Positions 25,325 to 38,035 of a stretch of 64,000 nt of DNA are shown here, piece after piece. The translations under genes were made by a program, and so were the position numbers. Below the pieces are notes generated by a model. The model had not been told where the DNA came from and made no database searches. It saw only the letters and a program-made list of their open reading frames with translations. Position 1 is the first letter of the stretch. Each line of letters starts with the position of its first letter. Source of the DNA: Eonycteris spelaea (lineage: Eukaryota > Chordata > Mammalia > Chiroptera > Pteropodidae); NCBI GenBank assembly GCA_003508835.1, contig PUFA01000027.1, forward strand, positions 7,750,001 through 7,814,000. Direction: 5' to 3'.

Positions 25325-25760
25325 CAACTCAATTCAACAAATACCCAGAGTGCTTACTATACACAGACGTCTCCTAGGAGCTGTGATACTAACTATAAAA
25401 ACCACCACAAGATCCCAGAATGTACAACCTGACTGCAGAGACAAATAACTAAGAGTTCTGGACCTACAGAGCACGACTCACTTATGAGTGCCACAGGTCA
25501 TGCCACTCAGTCTACAGATTAAGAAAGGATTCCTAAATGAGAAAAAAAAAATGATACAAATTTCACAGGATAAGCAGCAGTAAGCCAGATAAAGAAGGTG
25601 GTAAGAGTGTTTTCAGCAAGAGGATGTATCATGAGCAAAGCTAAGGAGGTCTGAGTTTGAACACTGCATTGAGAGACAGCAATATTGGGTGCAGACTCAT
25701 GTGTGAGGGAGAGGAGGGAAATGGTGCTCTAGAAGTGTATGTGAATAATATGATGAAGAA
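25325..25760 (-). mobile_element. L2 LINE 3' region
   Basis: Starting at 'attcaacaaatacccagag' the + strand is the complement of the L2 3' end. It continues upstream into the L2 body with blocks such as 'aaggattcctaaatgag' (25523). Open frames reported in this stretch (25657-25881 and overlapping) are chance products inside the element. Confidence 0.6.
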
Positions 25761-26109
25761 GTTAAAATGTCGAGATGTTTTTCTGAAGCAAAGCGAAAAC
25801 CATGGATACGTTTTAGCTGGGGAAAAAAAAACAGATCAGGTTTCTGTGTTAAAAAATATAGTTTTGATAGAAGCATTCTGACAGTATTTCAGAGAGGTAT
25901 TGCAGAGACAAAAAGACCATTTCTTTGGTTAGTGGGTCCAAAGCCAAGTTAATGAAAGTTGCCTTGGAGGAGAAAGGGTAAAATAAAGTTAAAAAACATA
26001 AAATTTGTAACTTTCTTCCTAATGAAATCTTTCCTACCTTGAAGTGGGGAAGCGGAATAAGCATGAACTTTTGAAAATGCATTTGTTTTTTACAATTCCA
26101 AAATCTTTT
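25761..26109. other. Unassigned DNA
   Basis: Flanked by two L2-like pieces. It may be a diverged part of the same element, but nothing in it is specific. Confidence 0.3.
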
Positions 26110-26290
26110 AGTTTTAGTATTGATTTTGCGTACCAGAGCTCTATATCTAGTTGCCCACTTATGTTATTCTCCCACTTCTCTACATATTATACATGGCCAA
26201 AACCGAACTATTATTTTCTCTCTCTAAATTGCTCCTCTTCCTACATTCTCCATCTTGGTGATATAGAGGGAATTGAGTATGACTGAGAGT
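26110..26290. mobile_element. L2-like LINE fragment
   Basis: The blocks 'gagctctatatctagttgcc' (26136) and 'catggccaaaaccgaact' (26192), followed by 'ctacattctccatcttgg', match a widely repeated mammalian element that I believe is L2-derived. I do not assign an orientation. The antisense frame of 130 codons at 26180-26572 starts inside it and is not a gene. Confidence 0.4.
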
Positions 26291-27065
26291 CGACAGAAAA
26301 AGTGACACCACTTTTAAAAATTTCATAATATCTATTGAATGAAACTTGGTCTTATTTAAATTCTTTCCATGTCGACATGATATTGACAGAAATATTAGAA
26401 ATGAGATAGAACCATTAACGTGAAGGCAGATAAATAATGTATTTCTCCTACTTAAAGGTTTGTATCTATGAATAGTACAAATAATCATTAACGTAATGTG
26501 GACATTTACTTGTTTTGATAATGAGAAAAAGGTCATTCTAAAAATATGATTTAGAGATAGACCTTCACCCAATAGTCTCTTTCTTAAAATGAGTTTTCAA
26601 AGCTTATTAGTTAATTCAATAAAACCTTAGTTGAGTGTAATATCTTTCTGTGAAGGTATATTGTTAATTGAAAAACCTAGTTCTCATTCCAAAATTTGAC
26701 TTTCCATCGGACTCAACAATAAAAGTATATTCTACACAGAACAATGCAATTTTCTCTTTTCTTCCAAGATCTCTTTTTGTCTGTTCCTCCAAAGTATGTT
26801 ATATGTTACCAATTAATTACCACTTAAGATTTTTCCCTCTTTTCTGGGGAGACCGACTTCCATAATATATTTGTCTTTTCCTAATAAACTAATTTGATAG
26901 TTTAAAATATGAAAGTATAGTTTAAAAGTATAAGGGAACAATGGATAGGATGAAATGTAGTGAGTGTTAAAGTGGATGATTGGAGGGATGTTTTTATTAG
27001 ATTAGAAATACATCTTACAACAACTGAAAATGCAAATTATGCAGTGCCATAATGTTCCTTTCAAG
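26291..27065. other. Unassigned AT-rich DNA
   Basis: No recognisable gene, repeat or regulatory structure. Confidence 0.3.
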
Positions 27066-27069
27066 CACA

Positions 27070-27205
27070 CAAGATAAAATTTGCATATCTAAATTGGATC
27101 AGGCCGAGTGGGTTTCCCTAGTCTCTCTCCCTTGAGCATCCATCAGCCTGAAAAAGCCTGCAGGTGATCCCAATAGTGAGTTTTGAAAGTCTACATTTGA
27201 GTCTT
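27070..27205 (-). mobile_element. Possible MER5-type hAT remnant
   Basis: The segment 'gcctgcaggtgatcccaat' followed by 'gagttttgaaagtctac' resembles the complement of one end of MER5A/B, a small non-autonomous hAT transposon. The opposite inverted end is not discernible. Confidence 0.4.
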
Positions 27206-27262
27206 TATGTATGTATATGTTTGTATGTGTATATACATATGTGTGTGTGTGTGTGTATACAT
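27206..27262. repeat. TATG/TG microsatellite
   Basis: Alternating purine-pyrimidine tract with a (TG)n core at 27239-27254 flanked by TATG/CATA steps, partly self-complementary. Confidence 0.9.
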
Positions 27263-27264
27263 AT

Positions 27265-29257
27265 CACCATATTCAATTTGTTTTCATTTGAATTCCCTAG
27301 AGACTGATGAAATTCTTTTACCCCCTTTTGATAATTATTTGCTTTACATGTCCACATTGCTATTTTTCTTTTACTAATAATTCTCTGCTGATTGATTTTT
27401 CAGCATAATAAATATTTGAAACTTTGATTTCTAAATAAAATTATGTGTACATATTAATAGGATATACTCCACTTCCATTCATTTTTAAGAAAATTTATGA
27501 AATATTTAATGGAAAAAATAAACTGTATTTTACTGAGCTATTTTTTTTAATCTAAAAGTATCCTACGTATTATTTTTTAACTTCAATTTCTTATTCAAAC
27601 TACTATGTTTTTGGGGGGGGTTATTTATAGGTTTACGCATGAAACTGATTTTGCAAATAATCCACTATTCAACAGATACAAAGTTGAGTCAACACTGGAG
27701 TACGCTTACATTTTCATATTTACATATGTATTTGGCTTAATTTTTTTCCAATGGAATTAAAATTGTAGTTTAAGAACTTTGAAATCTTGTCATGGTGATC
27801 ACATTTACACAGTTGTTAAGTTTAGATAAAATGAATATAATGTGGAAGGCTTTAGTTATATTGAATGATTGCCTCATTATCAGGCCTTAAGCAAGCATTT
27901 TAAACCAAACCGCCCAACTCTAGGTGCTACTAATAAAGATTAGCTCTAGATATTTTTGAGGATTAAAATAAACCCAAAGTTTTAATAAACCAAGACTAGT
28001 CTTATGCCCAGTTAGTGCTTTAAAAAATTGGTGATGTTTTTGTTATTTTATAATGTGTCAGATGCACATGTATTATCTTTTTATAGAGTGGATTACATGT
28101 TTTATCCAAATGTCATAGAAGTAGATAAAACATAATGCATTCCCATTTCATTTTAATTCATCTCTTGCCAAATATATTTTTCTTTAGAATTTCGCTGGAT
28201 TATGTGAAAGTTAGAAGTGTATGAAGTGTATGTTTTATTTTAAATGGCCTTGTATGTATATGAAGGGTAAGTTAATAAATAACATTCCCTAAAATAGTAT
28301 TTTGGATTCTAGTAAAGCAATATTTTCACAATTTGAAAAGCTTTCCAGATAATAAAAACATGAAATGCAAGAATACACCACCAATACTAGCTACTGTTAT
28401 TATTTAGGATGGAGTAGACCCGAGACAAAGCTGCACATTTTATTTCTGGGGCACATTCACCATTATTTTTGTTCATTCCTCCTGTAATTCTTTGTTTTTA
28501 CTGGCTCCTACTACCACCTATCTACCCTCAAGTTTCCCAGTTTTCTTTTCTTTCCATTCACACTATTCCACGTAATGAGACTTCACAGGAGGCTCTATAT
28601 ACACAAACAGGTCACTATTTGAAGATATTTAAGCCTGTAAAGAAAAATATTTTACAAAAATAAAAATTTCATATCATAGTCTATACGGTCTGGTTCCACC
28701 TAAGGGGCATATTTGGTGTCTATTATTTATGGCAAAGATATATAATTGTATAGATACATTGATTTATTGATATACACACATATTTTACATGTATATTGCC
28801 TATTTACAGAACATAAATTACTTAATGATATGTAATATAAACATGTCATTTTATGTATACATATATATTTTCACATGATATATTTATATATATTAAGTTG
28901 TTTCTAATTAAGTTATGTGAGTACTGACTTTTAACTGGGTTTTAGTTTCCTGAGTACCCACAATTTTCTATTTTCTCCACTTTGTCCAACTCAGTTCTAA
29001 GTCTTGAACAAATAGTAAATACCAATTTGTTGATTCTTTGAAGAAACATGTAGAAATGAAATAAGATTGACAAAATTTTTAAATCTTATGAAATCAACTA
29101 TTGCTGGAATAAAACTTTAATAAATATTTTAGAGCATTTTGGCAATCTCTGATGTGCATGCTTGTAACTAAGCAATAATACCACATAGGAGTTTTTAATG
29201 GAGGGAAATTTGTATGTGTGCACAGGGAGACATATATAAACATGCACAAGGTGGCCT
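27265..29257. other. Unassigned AT-rich DNA
   Basis: About 2 kb with very high AT content, including a G-run at 27613-27620 and TATA-type low-complexity sequence at 28730-28910. No gene or named repeat was recognised. Confidence 0.3.
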
Positions 29258-29915
29258 TGTTTTTTATTATTATTTTTAAGTACAGTTTATATTCAATAGT
29301 ATTTTATTCTGTTTAAGGTGTACAGCACAGCGATCAGACGTTATGCAGTTTATGGAGTGATTACCCTGATAAATCTAGTACCCATCTGACACTATGCATA
29401 TTATTACAAATTATTGACTATATTCCTTATGCTGTATTTTACATCCTTGAGACTATTTCATAACTACCAATTTGTGCTTCTTAATCCCTTCACATTTTTC
29501 ACATATCCCCCAACTCCCTTCCCATCTGGCAACATCATCATGTTCTCTGTATCTATGACTCTATTTATTTTTTGTTTGTTCATTTATTTTGTTCTTTAGA
29601 TTCCACATGTAAGTGAAATCATATGGCATTTGTCTTTCTCTGTTTGACTTCACTTAGTACAATACCCTCTGGGTCTATTCATGTTCATGTAGATTATAAT
29701 ATTTCATCTTTTTGTGGCTAATATTTCATTGTGTATGTATGTGTATATTACTTCTTCTTTATCAATTCAACCGATGGGCACTCAGGTTACCTCCATATCT
29801 TGGCTATTGTAAGTAATGCTGCAATGAACATATGGATGCACACCAATCCCTTCAAAATAGTGCTTTAGGGTTCCTCGAATAAAGACCCAGAAGTGGGATT
29901 ACTGGGTCCTTCTTC
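29258..29915 (-). mobile_element. LINE-1 3' UTR (antisense)
   Basis: The + strand runs from 'aaggtgtacagcacagcgat' through 'ctagtacccatctgac' and 'gaaatcatatggcatttg' to 'cagaagtgggattactgg', the full order of an L1 3' UTR in reverse. This 3' UTR class is again one I associate with bats (inference). It stops abruptly at about 29915, where the neighbouring sequence jumps to the 5' part of ORF2. Confidence 0.88.
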
Positions 29916-29917
29916 TC

Positions 29918-30960
29918 TTTTGTTATAGGCTTTCTTTTAAAATCTATTTTGTATTGCTATCTCAGCTTTTTTTTTTGTTTCCATTTTCATGAAATATCTT
30001 TTTCCATCCCTTTATTTCAGTCTATATGTGTCTTCAGTGTGAAGTGAGTCTCTTATAGGCAGCATCTTATCCATTCAGCCACCCTTCATCTTTTGATAAT
30101 TGTTGATAATATGTAATTATTGCCATTTTATTCTTCTTCTTTTTCTTCTTCTTTTTTTAAAAATCTTTTCCTCATCTGGGAAGTTCTTTATCTGTCCTTT
30201 GGTTCTGAATGATAGCTTTGCTGGGTAGAGTAATCTTCATTGAAAGTCTGTTTTTCATCACTTTGAATATTTCATACCAATCCTGGCTTGCCAATTTTCT
30301 GCTGAGATATCAGCTGACAATCTTATGGAAGCTGTCTTACAAGTAACTAACTGCTTTTCTCTTTCTGCTTTTAAGATTCTCTGTCTTTAATTTTTAATTG
30401 CCTTGGTGTGGGCCTGTTTGTGTTCATCTTGTTTGGGACTCTGTACTTTCTCAGCTTATATGTCTATTTCCTTTGTCAGGTTAAGAAAGTTTTCCGTCAT
30501 TATTTCTTCAGATAGGTTTTCAATTCCTTGCTCTCTCTTCTCCTCATATGCCTATGATGTGAACGTTGGTACATTTGATGTTATCCCAGAGGCCCCTTAA
30601 ACCATCTTCATTTTTTCTGGATTCCTTTTTCTTGTTGCTGTGCTGATTGGATGTTTTCTGCTACCATATCTTCTAAAACACTGATTCGAACCACTGCTTC
30701 ACCTAAATGTACTGTTGATTCCCTCTAATGTATTCCTTATTTCAGTTATAGTATTCTTCATTTCTGTTTGGTTCTTTTTTATGTTTTCTATCTTCACTTT
30801 TATGTTTCCTCTCTCTTCATTGAAGTTCTGAGATCACTAAGCATCCTTATAATCAGTGTTTTTAACTGTGTATCTGGTAGATTTCTTACCTATGTTTGTT
30901 TAGTTCTTTTTCTGCAGCTTTGTTTTGCTCTTTATTTAGGACATATTTTTTTATCTCCCC
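29918..30960 (-). mobile_element. LINE-1 ORF2 5' end, inter-ORF and ORF1 (antisense)
   Basis: The + strand shows complements of the ORF2 N-terminal region ('gtgagtctcttataggcagc', 30045), the inter-ORF region ('tttgctgggtagagtaatc', 30216) and ORF1 ('gctgagatatcagctgacaa' 30301; 'tggtacatttgatgttatcc' 30567). Stops and indels abound in every frame. The reverse-transcriptase core and the 3' part of ORF2 are absent between this segment and the 3' UTR at 29258-29915. Either one element suffered a large internal deletion or two insertions abut. Confidence 0.85.
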
Positions 30961-32430
30961 ATTTTGTTTGCTTCCCCATGTTCATTTCCTTGTACTAGGT
31001 AGAGCTGCTAGGTCTCTCAGTCTTAGAAAAGTGGCCTCATATAGTAGATGTCCTGGGTGGCCCAGTGTCACAGTTTTCCTGGTCACTTGAGCTAGGTGCT
31101 TCAAGTGTGCCCCTTGTAAGGGTTGTGTGTACCTTCCTCTTCTAAGCCTTGGTTGCCTTTTGCATGTGAATGGGAGGGACTGACCCTCAGGGTGATTGGT
31201 TGTGAGGACTGGTCATGACTACAATGAAGATGTGCAGGGCCTGACCCTGTGGAATAGGATTCACTTTAGCAAGGCTCTGATGCCTACACAGTCTGCCCTT
31301 GAGTGTGTCATCTGTGGAGGTGGCCTGGTGACATTCTGGCTTTGTCTGAGGTGTGCGGGCCCTGGGGCCAGAGGACCCATTGCCTCCTCAAAGGGGCCCT
31401 GCTGCAGGCCAAGTTTAGTGGCCACTTTGCCCTGCCCAGGGCCACCTGGCATAAGCCACAAAGCAATCCACAGTTGTCTTCCACCCAAACTCTCCTTGAA
31501 GTTGCCTGGGAGAGGCTAAGCTGTGAACTGAGGCAGGCTGCCACTATTGCTGGATCGGGGCTGCTCATCAAGATGTACAGGGCATGCAGACGCCAGATGC
31601 TGTTTGTTTGGGTTTTGCGACCCTTTGAGAGATTTTAGGGAAGTCCACAGCATAAGCCAAGACATGTTATTTTAATGAAAAAGGCCACTGGAAGAAGCTT
31701 GGGTAGGCCTGAAAGTTGGGTAGGGTGGAGTCTCAGGAACTCACCAGGGTGGGGTGAATAGTGTTGTTCAGTTTGATAGAGACTCAGATATGATAGCCAC
31801 CTGTGAATGCACACTGGAGAATGGGAGGGCTCAAAAAGGAACAATGGCACCTATCAGAACCTCTGTCTGGGAGAAAAACTGCCCATCTAGCCCTCACCCT
31901 AAGGCCATTCAACTCAGTTCCTCTTCACATGTTCCTGGCACAGCTCCCCCCGCCCCCCAGGTGCTGTTCCAGTGCTGGAGCGCAGAGCAAGCTTGTCAGC
32001 AGTAAATCTGTGTATGTGCCCTTTAAAAGAAATTCCTGATAGTCCAGCCACCCTCCATCTCACTCAGCCCAAATTTCCACTGCTTTTCACAACTAGAAGT
32101 TGTTGGAACTTCTCTTCCCAGTACTGAAACCCTGGGCTGAGGAGCCTGGTGTGGACTGGGGCCCCTTGCTCCTCCAGCAGGACTTCCACCGCTGAGAAAT
32201 CCCTCCTGATTTTTAATCACTACACATGGGTATGGGGACAAGCCAATTGCATGTCTCTACTCCTCCTACTAGTCTCAATATGGCTTCTGTATATCCTTAG
32301 TTATAGGACTTCTGTTCAGCTGAACTTCAGGTGATTCTCAATGACTGTTCTGTAGTTTCGCTGTAATTTTGATGTGGTCATGAAAGGATGCAAGCACAAC
32401 ATTGACCTAGTCTGCCATCATGAGGCTTTT
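30961..32430 (-). mobile_element. LINE-1 5' UTR (antisense) with YY1-like terminus
   Basis: A 1.45-kb GC-rich block in continuity with the antisense ORF1. It ends near 32430 with 'gccatcatg' (32414-32422), in the place where L1 5' ends carry a YY1 site (complement of CAAGATGGC), here with one mutated base. L1 5' UTRs act as the internal pol II promoter. Several overlapping open frames (31196-31638 plus; 31261-31571 minus; 31754-32039 plus) are by-products of the GC-rich composition and have no ORF-like homology. Confidence 0.82.
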
Positions 32431-32599
32431 CCCTTTTATTAATTCAACCAAGTATTTATTTATATTACAATGAATGCACATAATGATATCATTTTCTACT
32501 TTAGATTCTAATTCAGTACTATTTTCTTTTGTTGCTCAAATTGGTCTGGCTTTGGCTTTGGGATCTATCTCTTCGGCTGGCTCCTATGCTCCTTTGTAG

Positions 32600-33110
32600 A
32601 GTCTATAAATTTTATTTATAATTTTGTCATAAAAACTTTAGTTAAATAAATTATAACCACTGCTCTATATTCACCATCTAGATTCAATTCAAAATTTTTT
32701 AACATTTCACCAGATCTGCTCATTTCTTTCAATATATGTATTTTTGTTATTGCCGTCAAACTACTTTATAGTAAGTTCCAGGCAATTCATCCCTAAAAGT
32801 AACTCCTAAAAACAAGGATATTCTCCTACATAACTGTATAACATTTCACGTTTTAGAAAATAAACAATAATTCTCTAATACAACTAATTACCAAGTCATA
32901 CTTAAATTTTATCAATGATACCAAAAAAAAAAGGATATTTTAGTTGTTGTTTTTAATTTGGATCCAACCAGGGCTCATACCTCTTTAGTCTCTAGAAGAA
33001 TCCACCCTCACCCCCTTCTCCCCAACATATACACCCTTTTATGGTGGTCTTCTTTAGACCTGACACATCATTCTACAGGTGTTTTTTTTTCTTTTTTCTT
33101 CTGTTAACTC
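32600..33110 (-). mobile_element. L1ME-type 3' UTR (antisense)
   Basis: Complement of the old L1ME 3' UTR: 'agtaactcctaaaaacaagg' (32799), 'ttggatccaaccagggctca' (32958) and 'ctctttagtctctagaag' are in the expected order. It is separate from the L1 whose 5' end lies at 32430, as the families differ in age. Confidence 0.6.
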
Positions 33111-33114
33111 ACTG

Positions 33115-36100
33115 AGAAAAAATTCTGACTGTCAATTGTCACAGTCTTAGAAGAAAGGCAATTGTATCTTACTGTCTTTTATTTGATATGTTTGTTTTCA
33201 AATGGCTTATCACTGTGGCTTCCTCTTAACCCCCAGAAAAGCTCACAGAAATTGCAAGCCAATGGCAATCTCATCTTCGTTCTATCTAAACAATATTCCT
33301 TTATGATTTATGATTGTTGGATGATAATCTTCATATTATTCAATGTTCTTTAAGATGTTCTTTTTTTCTCCCCTTGAGAACACAGATGCAGTATAGTTGC
33401 ATGTCTGTGTTTATTCACCTGAGTTTATTTTACCAAGATTATTTTCATTCTATTCTTAACAGTTTCCTTAGTGTTACAAACTAGGCTAAAACTTTGATGG
33501 TATTTCATTCAAAGACTGTCAATAGACTATATGAAAAATGTAAAGTTCTCATGACTTAAATAGAGCAATGAAAGAGTTAACGTGATCTTTGATCGTTTTA
33601 GTGTTAGACTGTAGTTTGCCCCACTCGCTCCCAACAGAGAAAAGAGTTCCATGTCATTCTTGGTAGAGGCTTACCAAGTGCAGTTTAATTATAATGCTAA
33701 CAAAACAGTCACACCATTCCAAACACTCATCTTAAATAGACTTCAATCTAGTTAAATACACATGGATGAATTAGATTGGTATTAACAGTTTGGAATTATA
33801 GCAATAGGCAGAGGGAAAAGAAAAACAAAAATTAAGTTACCTTACCAATAGCTAGAACATAAATTCTCAGCCAAATAACTAAACACATGACCTGAGGACT
33901 CTAATGAAAATAGACAAATACAATGGCATATGTACAACTGTCACTTTCCAAGAGAATGTAAGATTTATGACTGACACAGTAATAGCATGTTAAAGATTCT
34001 TTCTCAAAATCATGGAAATTAAGACAATTCAAATATTGTTTTAATCATGTTATATTACATTTGAAAACATTTCACCCATCCCCAAGTTTTTGTTTGTTGA
34101 CATTTTGAAACATTCCTCATGTTTCACAGACTAATCTTTAAATTGGTTTTATATATGCCCGAGTTTCCATCTTTTTTAAAAAAATTAATCTATGCCATCC
34201 TAAGCACGAATGTCTGTATCTACCAAAATAGGACAGGTGAATTTACAGGTGATAAAAGTAAGCTAGGCTTATAGATATGCAGGAATATTGGACAAGCATC
34301 CAACAGCCCCCACACAGTTTTCCGCCCCTCCCAAAATATCCTGGAGGCTTCATTTTGTGGTCAACACCAGTAATCTCAGGGGTTTACTACACCACATGCT
34401 GGTTCTGTTGAAAGCGGCATAAAAAAACCCTGCTCCCATGATTATCTTATCCCTCAAAGCCCTAACAGAGTGTCCCTAGACCTGAATTACATAGTCTATT
34501 TTTTCTTTGCACGTGAAGAATCTTTTTGAAATAGCTGTTATACCTCTATTCTTCTGTAGCATACTTTAAATAAATGGCTGGACTGTTAAGAACAGATTAT
34601 TAACACAAATTAACCTTTTTCTTATCGATTTAGCACATTTATTGCTGTATGTGCCACAAAGTTGTGGTAATTGGTTCTTAGTTTTATTCAAGATAGGTCC
34701 ATTATATGGACCTTTAACTTGACATTTAGATTCCTCTATAGATATAGAAACAGGATCATTAAATATTTAATGTCTTTCTCACAAGGCTGATAGAGTGGTT
34801 TGTATGCTTTTAAATTTTTTTCACTTAATATTTTAATCTTCTACTAACAGTATTTAAAGTTCTATCATAAAAAACACACAACGTTTTATCTTTATGAGTA
34901 GTTTCTTTTCTTTTGTGAAGATTTTTGAGTTTATTCTAACAACTGTTTTGCAACACTAATTTTTATCTTAACGAGTTTTTATGAAAATAAACTTACAGAG
35001 TTAATTTTAATCATCACTGGTAAATAATTTTACATGTAACTTATTATAAGAGCCTTCTGTTTCCTCACACAGGTTTTCCTACAAGATTCACTTACACAGC
35101 TGATTTGTGTTTGAGGATATGCATTTTCAAAACAGATAATAGCTGAAGAAAAAGCAAACTTGATAAAATGACGAATCAGGGCACTACCAGCTGCTTAAGT
35201 ACTCCCCTTTTAAAATTCTCACCAGGCAATTTAAAAATCTTAAATAAAGCAATGTCCACTTGAGAAGAAGAAGCTTATCTTTGAGAGGTTTTTATTAATT
35301 AGGTATAATATATGGTTGCTCATTTGAAATGAATATTCTGTTCATCAGCCAAGTAAAATATCATCAGTGAAACTGTGACACTCCTTTCCCTAAGATTTGT
35401 ATTCACTTCATTCCTCTTTTCTGCCCTTTCAACAGAATTGTTGATTTTCTCCTTTCCCATGGGAAAAATTTCAATGAGCTTTTATGTAGACACATTTTTT
35501 TAAAACTAAGAATGCAACTGTATGCAGTTACTAGATAATATTAAGTCTATTTTTATAATTTTTACATGTTATGTAATAAATAAAAACCTTTTTACTTAAT
35601 GGCCAATAATCAAAACCACTGTAATGCATAATACTTTTGGGTTATGTTCCCTATTTAAATTTGGAATGACAAAACTTTGGAAGAAATTACCTTGCAAGTC
35701 TTGATTAAACTATCTGGACTAGCTGTATATGTAAGCGCAAATTTAGTAAATATTTGCAATCCATTATATTCTCTGCTTTGATGATTAATGGTTCATAAAG
35801 AGATTTTAAGCAAAACTCCAGATTTAATCTATGCAGGCTTTTCATGTAGAATGCCACACTGAACCAGGATGTTATGGTAAGAAGTCAATGATGCAGCCAT
35901 ATTTTCTAAACTATGAGATTGAATTTTTTAAAACCCTGAGGAATTGCAGGTCCATTTACTCCATCTGTGGTACAAGGTAGCAAGGGTGTATGAGACTTCA
36001 GTTACTGAATATAATGATTCTTCTGGGCATGGGAGACTAAGAAAAGACACTTTCATACATACAATGGGGTTTAGCATCTTTCGCAAAGTGAAGGAGATGG

Positions 36101-36970
36101 GCTTTTTTTTCACCAAATCCAAATTTCCCAAAGAACTCATATATGTATTCTTAGGTTACTTCCAAAGCATGTAATAAAAATAATTCATATTAATTGATAT
36201 TTTAAAACCTTTATAGATTTATTTTGTATAACTAGGAGCTTCAATTCCAAATTTTCAAGGTGCCTTTACAAAAAAAAAAAAAAATGAATACATATGTATG
36301 GTGAGACTCGAATCTGTTAGGATACATCTTTGTAACATTAAACAATTATGCTAGAAAACAACAGAAGAAAAGCAAAAAAAACAAAAAAACAAAAACAAAA
36401 ACACAAAAACAAACAGTGTCATTATCCCAGGTTAGTTATAGATTTTTTCTTAGACATTGATTTATCCAATAATTAATTGATAGTCATTTGATTGAGGATC
36501 TATATCTATAATCCAAATGTTGTTCAGGATTAACCATTTAACAAGTATAACCTGACCAGGGCATTTGAAATGTTAACAAACAAAGCAAGAAGTTCTCGAG
36601 TAACAACATCCTGACAACTATCATCATTAAAGTAGGAAAAAAAAGTGCTAAAGAATTTTCAGATCTGAGGCATATTAGGAATTATATTTGTATTAATTCT
36701 ACTTATTCATATCATTGTTTGAGAGAGACTTACCAATAAAAAGAAAATATAATGAATAATTAAACCAAATCCAAATTCACAACTCTTAGACACTTTGTTA
36801 CCAAATTGTTTGTCATTTCTCATTCTATTGCTCTTTTCTAAGCCGTGGGCATGTATGTACTTGTACCTTGGATAAAACTAAATATATAGAGTTAAAATAA
36901 ATTAAAGAAATTCATTCTGGTTTCAGAAGTAAAATAATGAAAATGTAAAATCATAAGAAACAGATCAATT
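33115..36970. other. Unassigned AT-rich DNA
   Basis: Nearly 4 kb without a gene or confidently named element. The 34290-34470 part is less AT-biased. Two overlapping open frames on opposite strands at 35928-36174 have no recognisable domain. An A-run at 36270-36284 and an (AAAAC)-like tract at 36373-36415 are simple sequence. Confidence 0.3.
36373..36415. repeat. A-rich (AAAAC)n low-complexity tract
   Basis: Irregular array of A-runs separated by single C residues. No associated SINE body is visible upstream. Confidence 0.85.
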
Positions 36971-36976
36971 ATTTCC

Positions 36977-37028
<52 letters not shown>
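36977..37028. repeat. Poly(A) followed by (AT)n microsatellite
   Basis: An A-run (36977-36991) passes directly into an uninterrupted AT dinucleotide array to 37028. Such tracts are length-variable and can extrude as cruciforms. Confidence 0.95.
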
Positions 37029-37030
<2 letters not shown>

Positions 37031-37164
37031 TATCTATAATAGAGAGGAAAAAAGAAACAATAGCAAAACCAAAACAAAATCAATCACAGAAGGATTTCAA
37101 ACTTTTCTTGCAAAGTTCACAAAACAATAGAGACAAAATTTTTTTAAAAAAATGGTCAGTAATA

Positions 37165-38035
37165 TGGTATAATGGAAGGTCTCCTGCTCATACACGCTCC
37201 CCAGCCCCCAATAGCAATAATTTGTGCTACAGACATTTGTGCTTTCACTGGAGCTTTTGGATCCAGGTAGGAGATTGTGAAATACCAGTGGAGTCTAACA
37301 CCAAGGAGGGCTGTTTTGAGAAGGCAAGCCCATGCCCAGGTGGCTAACTCAGGGACTGTGTTCCCAGCTATAGACCCAGAAACAACTTTGTTCCCCTGTG
37401 GACATACCTACAACCCCATCTTCCTTTGATTCTGCCACCAGCATCACATGCTAAGTGACTCAGGAGAGTCATACCTGAGCATGTCTTGGATAATGGGTAT
37501 TCAGACCTTAGTCCTGGCTGTGGATCCTGAAACAGCAATGGAACTTGGTTCCAGGCTCTCTCAGCCACAATCAGGGGCCAGTCCTGACTGCCCAAGGACT
37601 CATTGAGTGATCAGGCAGGTTTACCAGGGATCTGGCTGAAGTCATGACCACCTACATACCTGTTCAGGCCCAACATCTGCGGGCCCAACTGTGAACCCTG
37701 AAGCACCCTTTACAGAGTGCCAAAACCTCCCAAGCAGAAGACAGTCCCACCTACCCAGGCACCATACAGGATCTGGGTCTGCTTGAGACCTTGCTAATAG
37801 GCTCATCAGCCATGTAAACCATTATAAACCCATCAAAAGTAATGTGACCCACCTCCAATCAAGCTTAACTGTAAGTTTGGAGGTAATCCCATTAGCCTGG
37901 GGAAACAACAGGAAACATTTTTATCTGACAAAAACAGTCTGTAAAGAGCAGAAGAGAAGTTTTCTTCTTCAAATGCAGCCACCAACACAGGCTACATGGA
38001 ATAAAAAAAATCAGGAAAGCATGACGCCACCAAGG
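37165..38035 (+). mobile_element. LINE-1 (L1M-type) 5' UTR and ORF1 start
   Basis: GC-richer sense block whose 3' part ('tgcagccaccaacacaggct' 37974; 'aaatcaggaaagcatgac' near 38008) corresponds to the end of the 5' UTR and the beginning of ORF1 of L1MA/L1MB-age elements. It differs from the 5' UTRs at 10.8 kb and 31-32 kb, so at least three L1 5' UTR lineages are present in the window. At about 38035 it jumps to the last part of ORF1. Confidence 0.7.

Noticed and set aside
26180..26572. 130-codon minus-strand open frame
   Set aside because: Part overlaps an L2-like fragment, composition is hydrophobic and irregular, no start context or domain, and no supporting splice sites.
31196..32334. 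Group of overlapping open frames of 61-111 codons on both strands
   Set aside because: They occupy the antisense L1 5' UTR at 30961-32430; stop-poor GC-rich DNA explains them.
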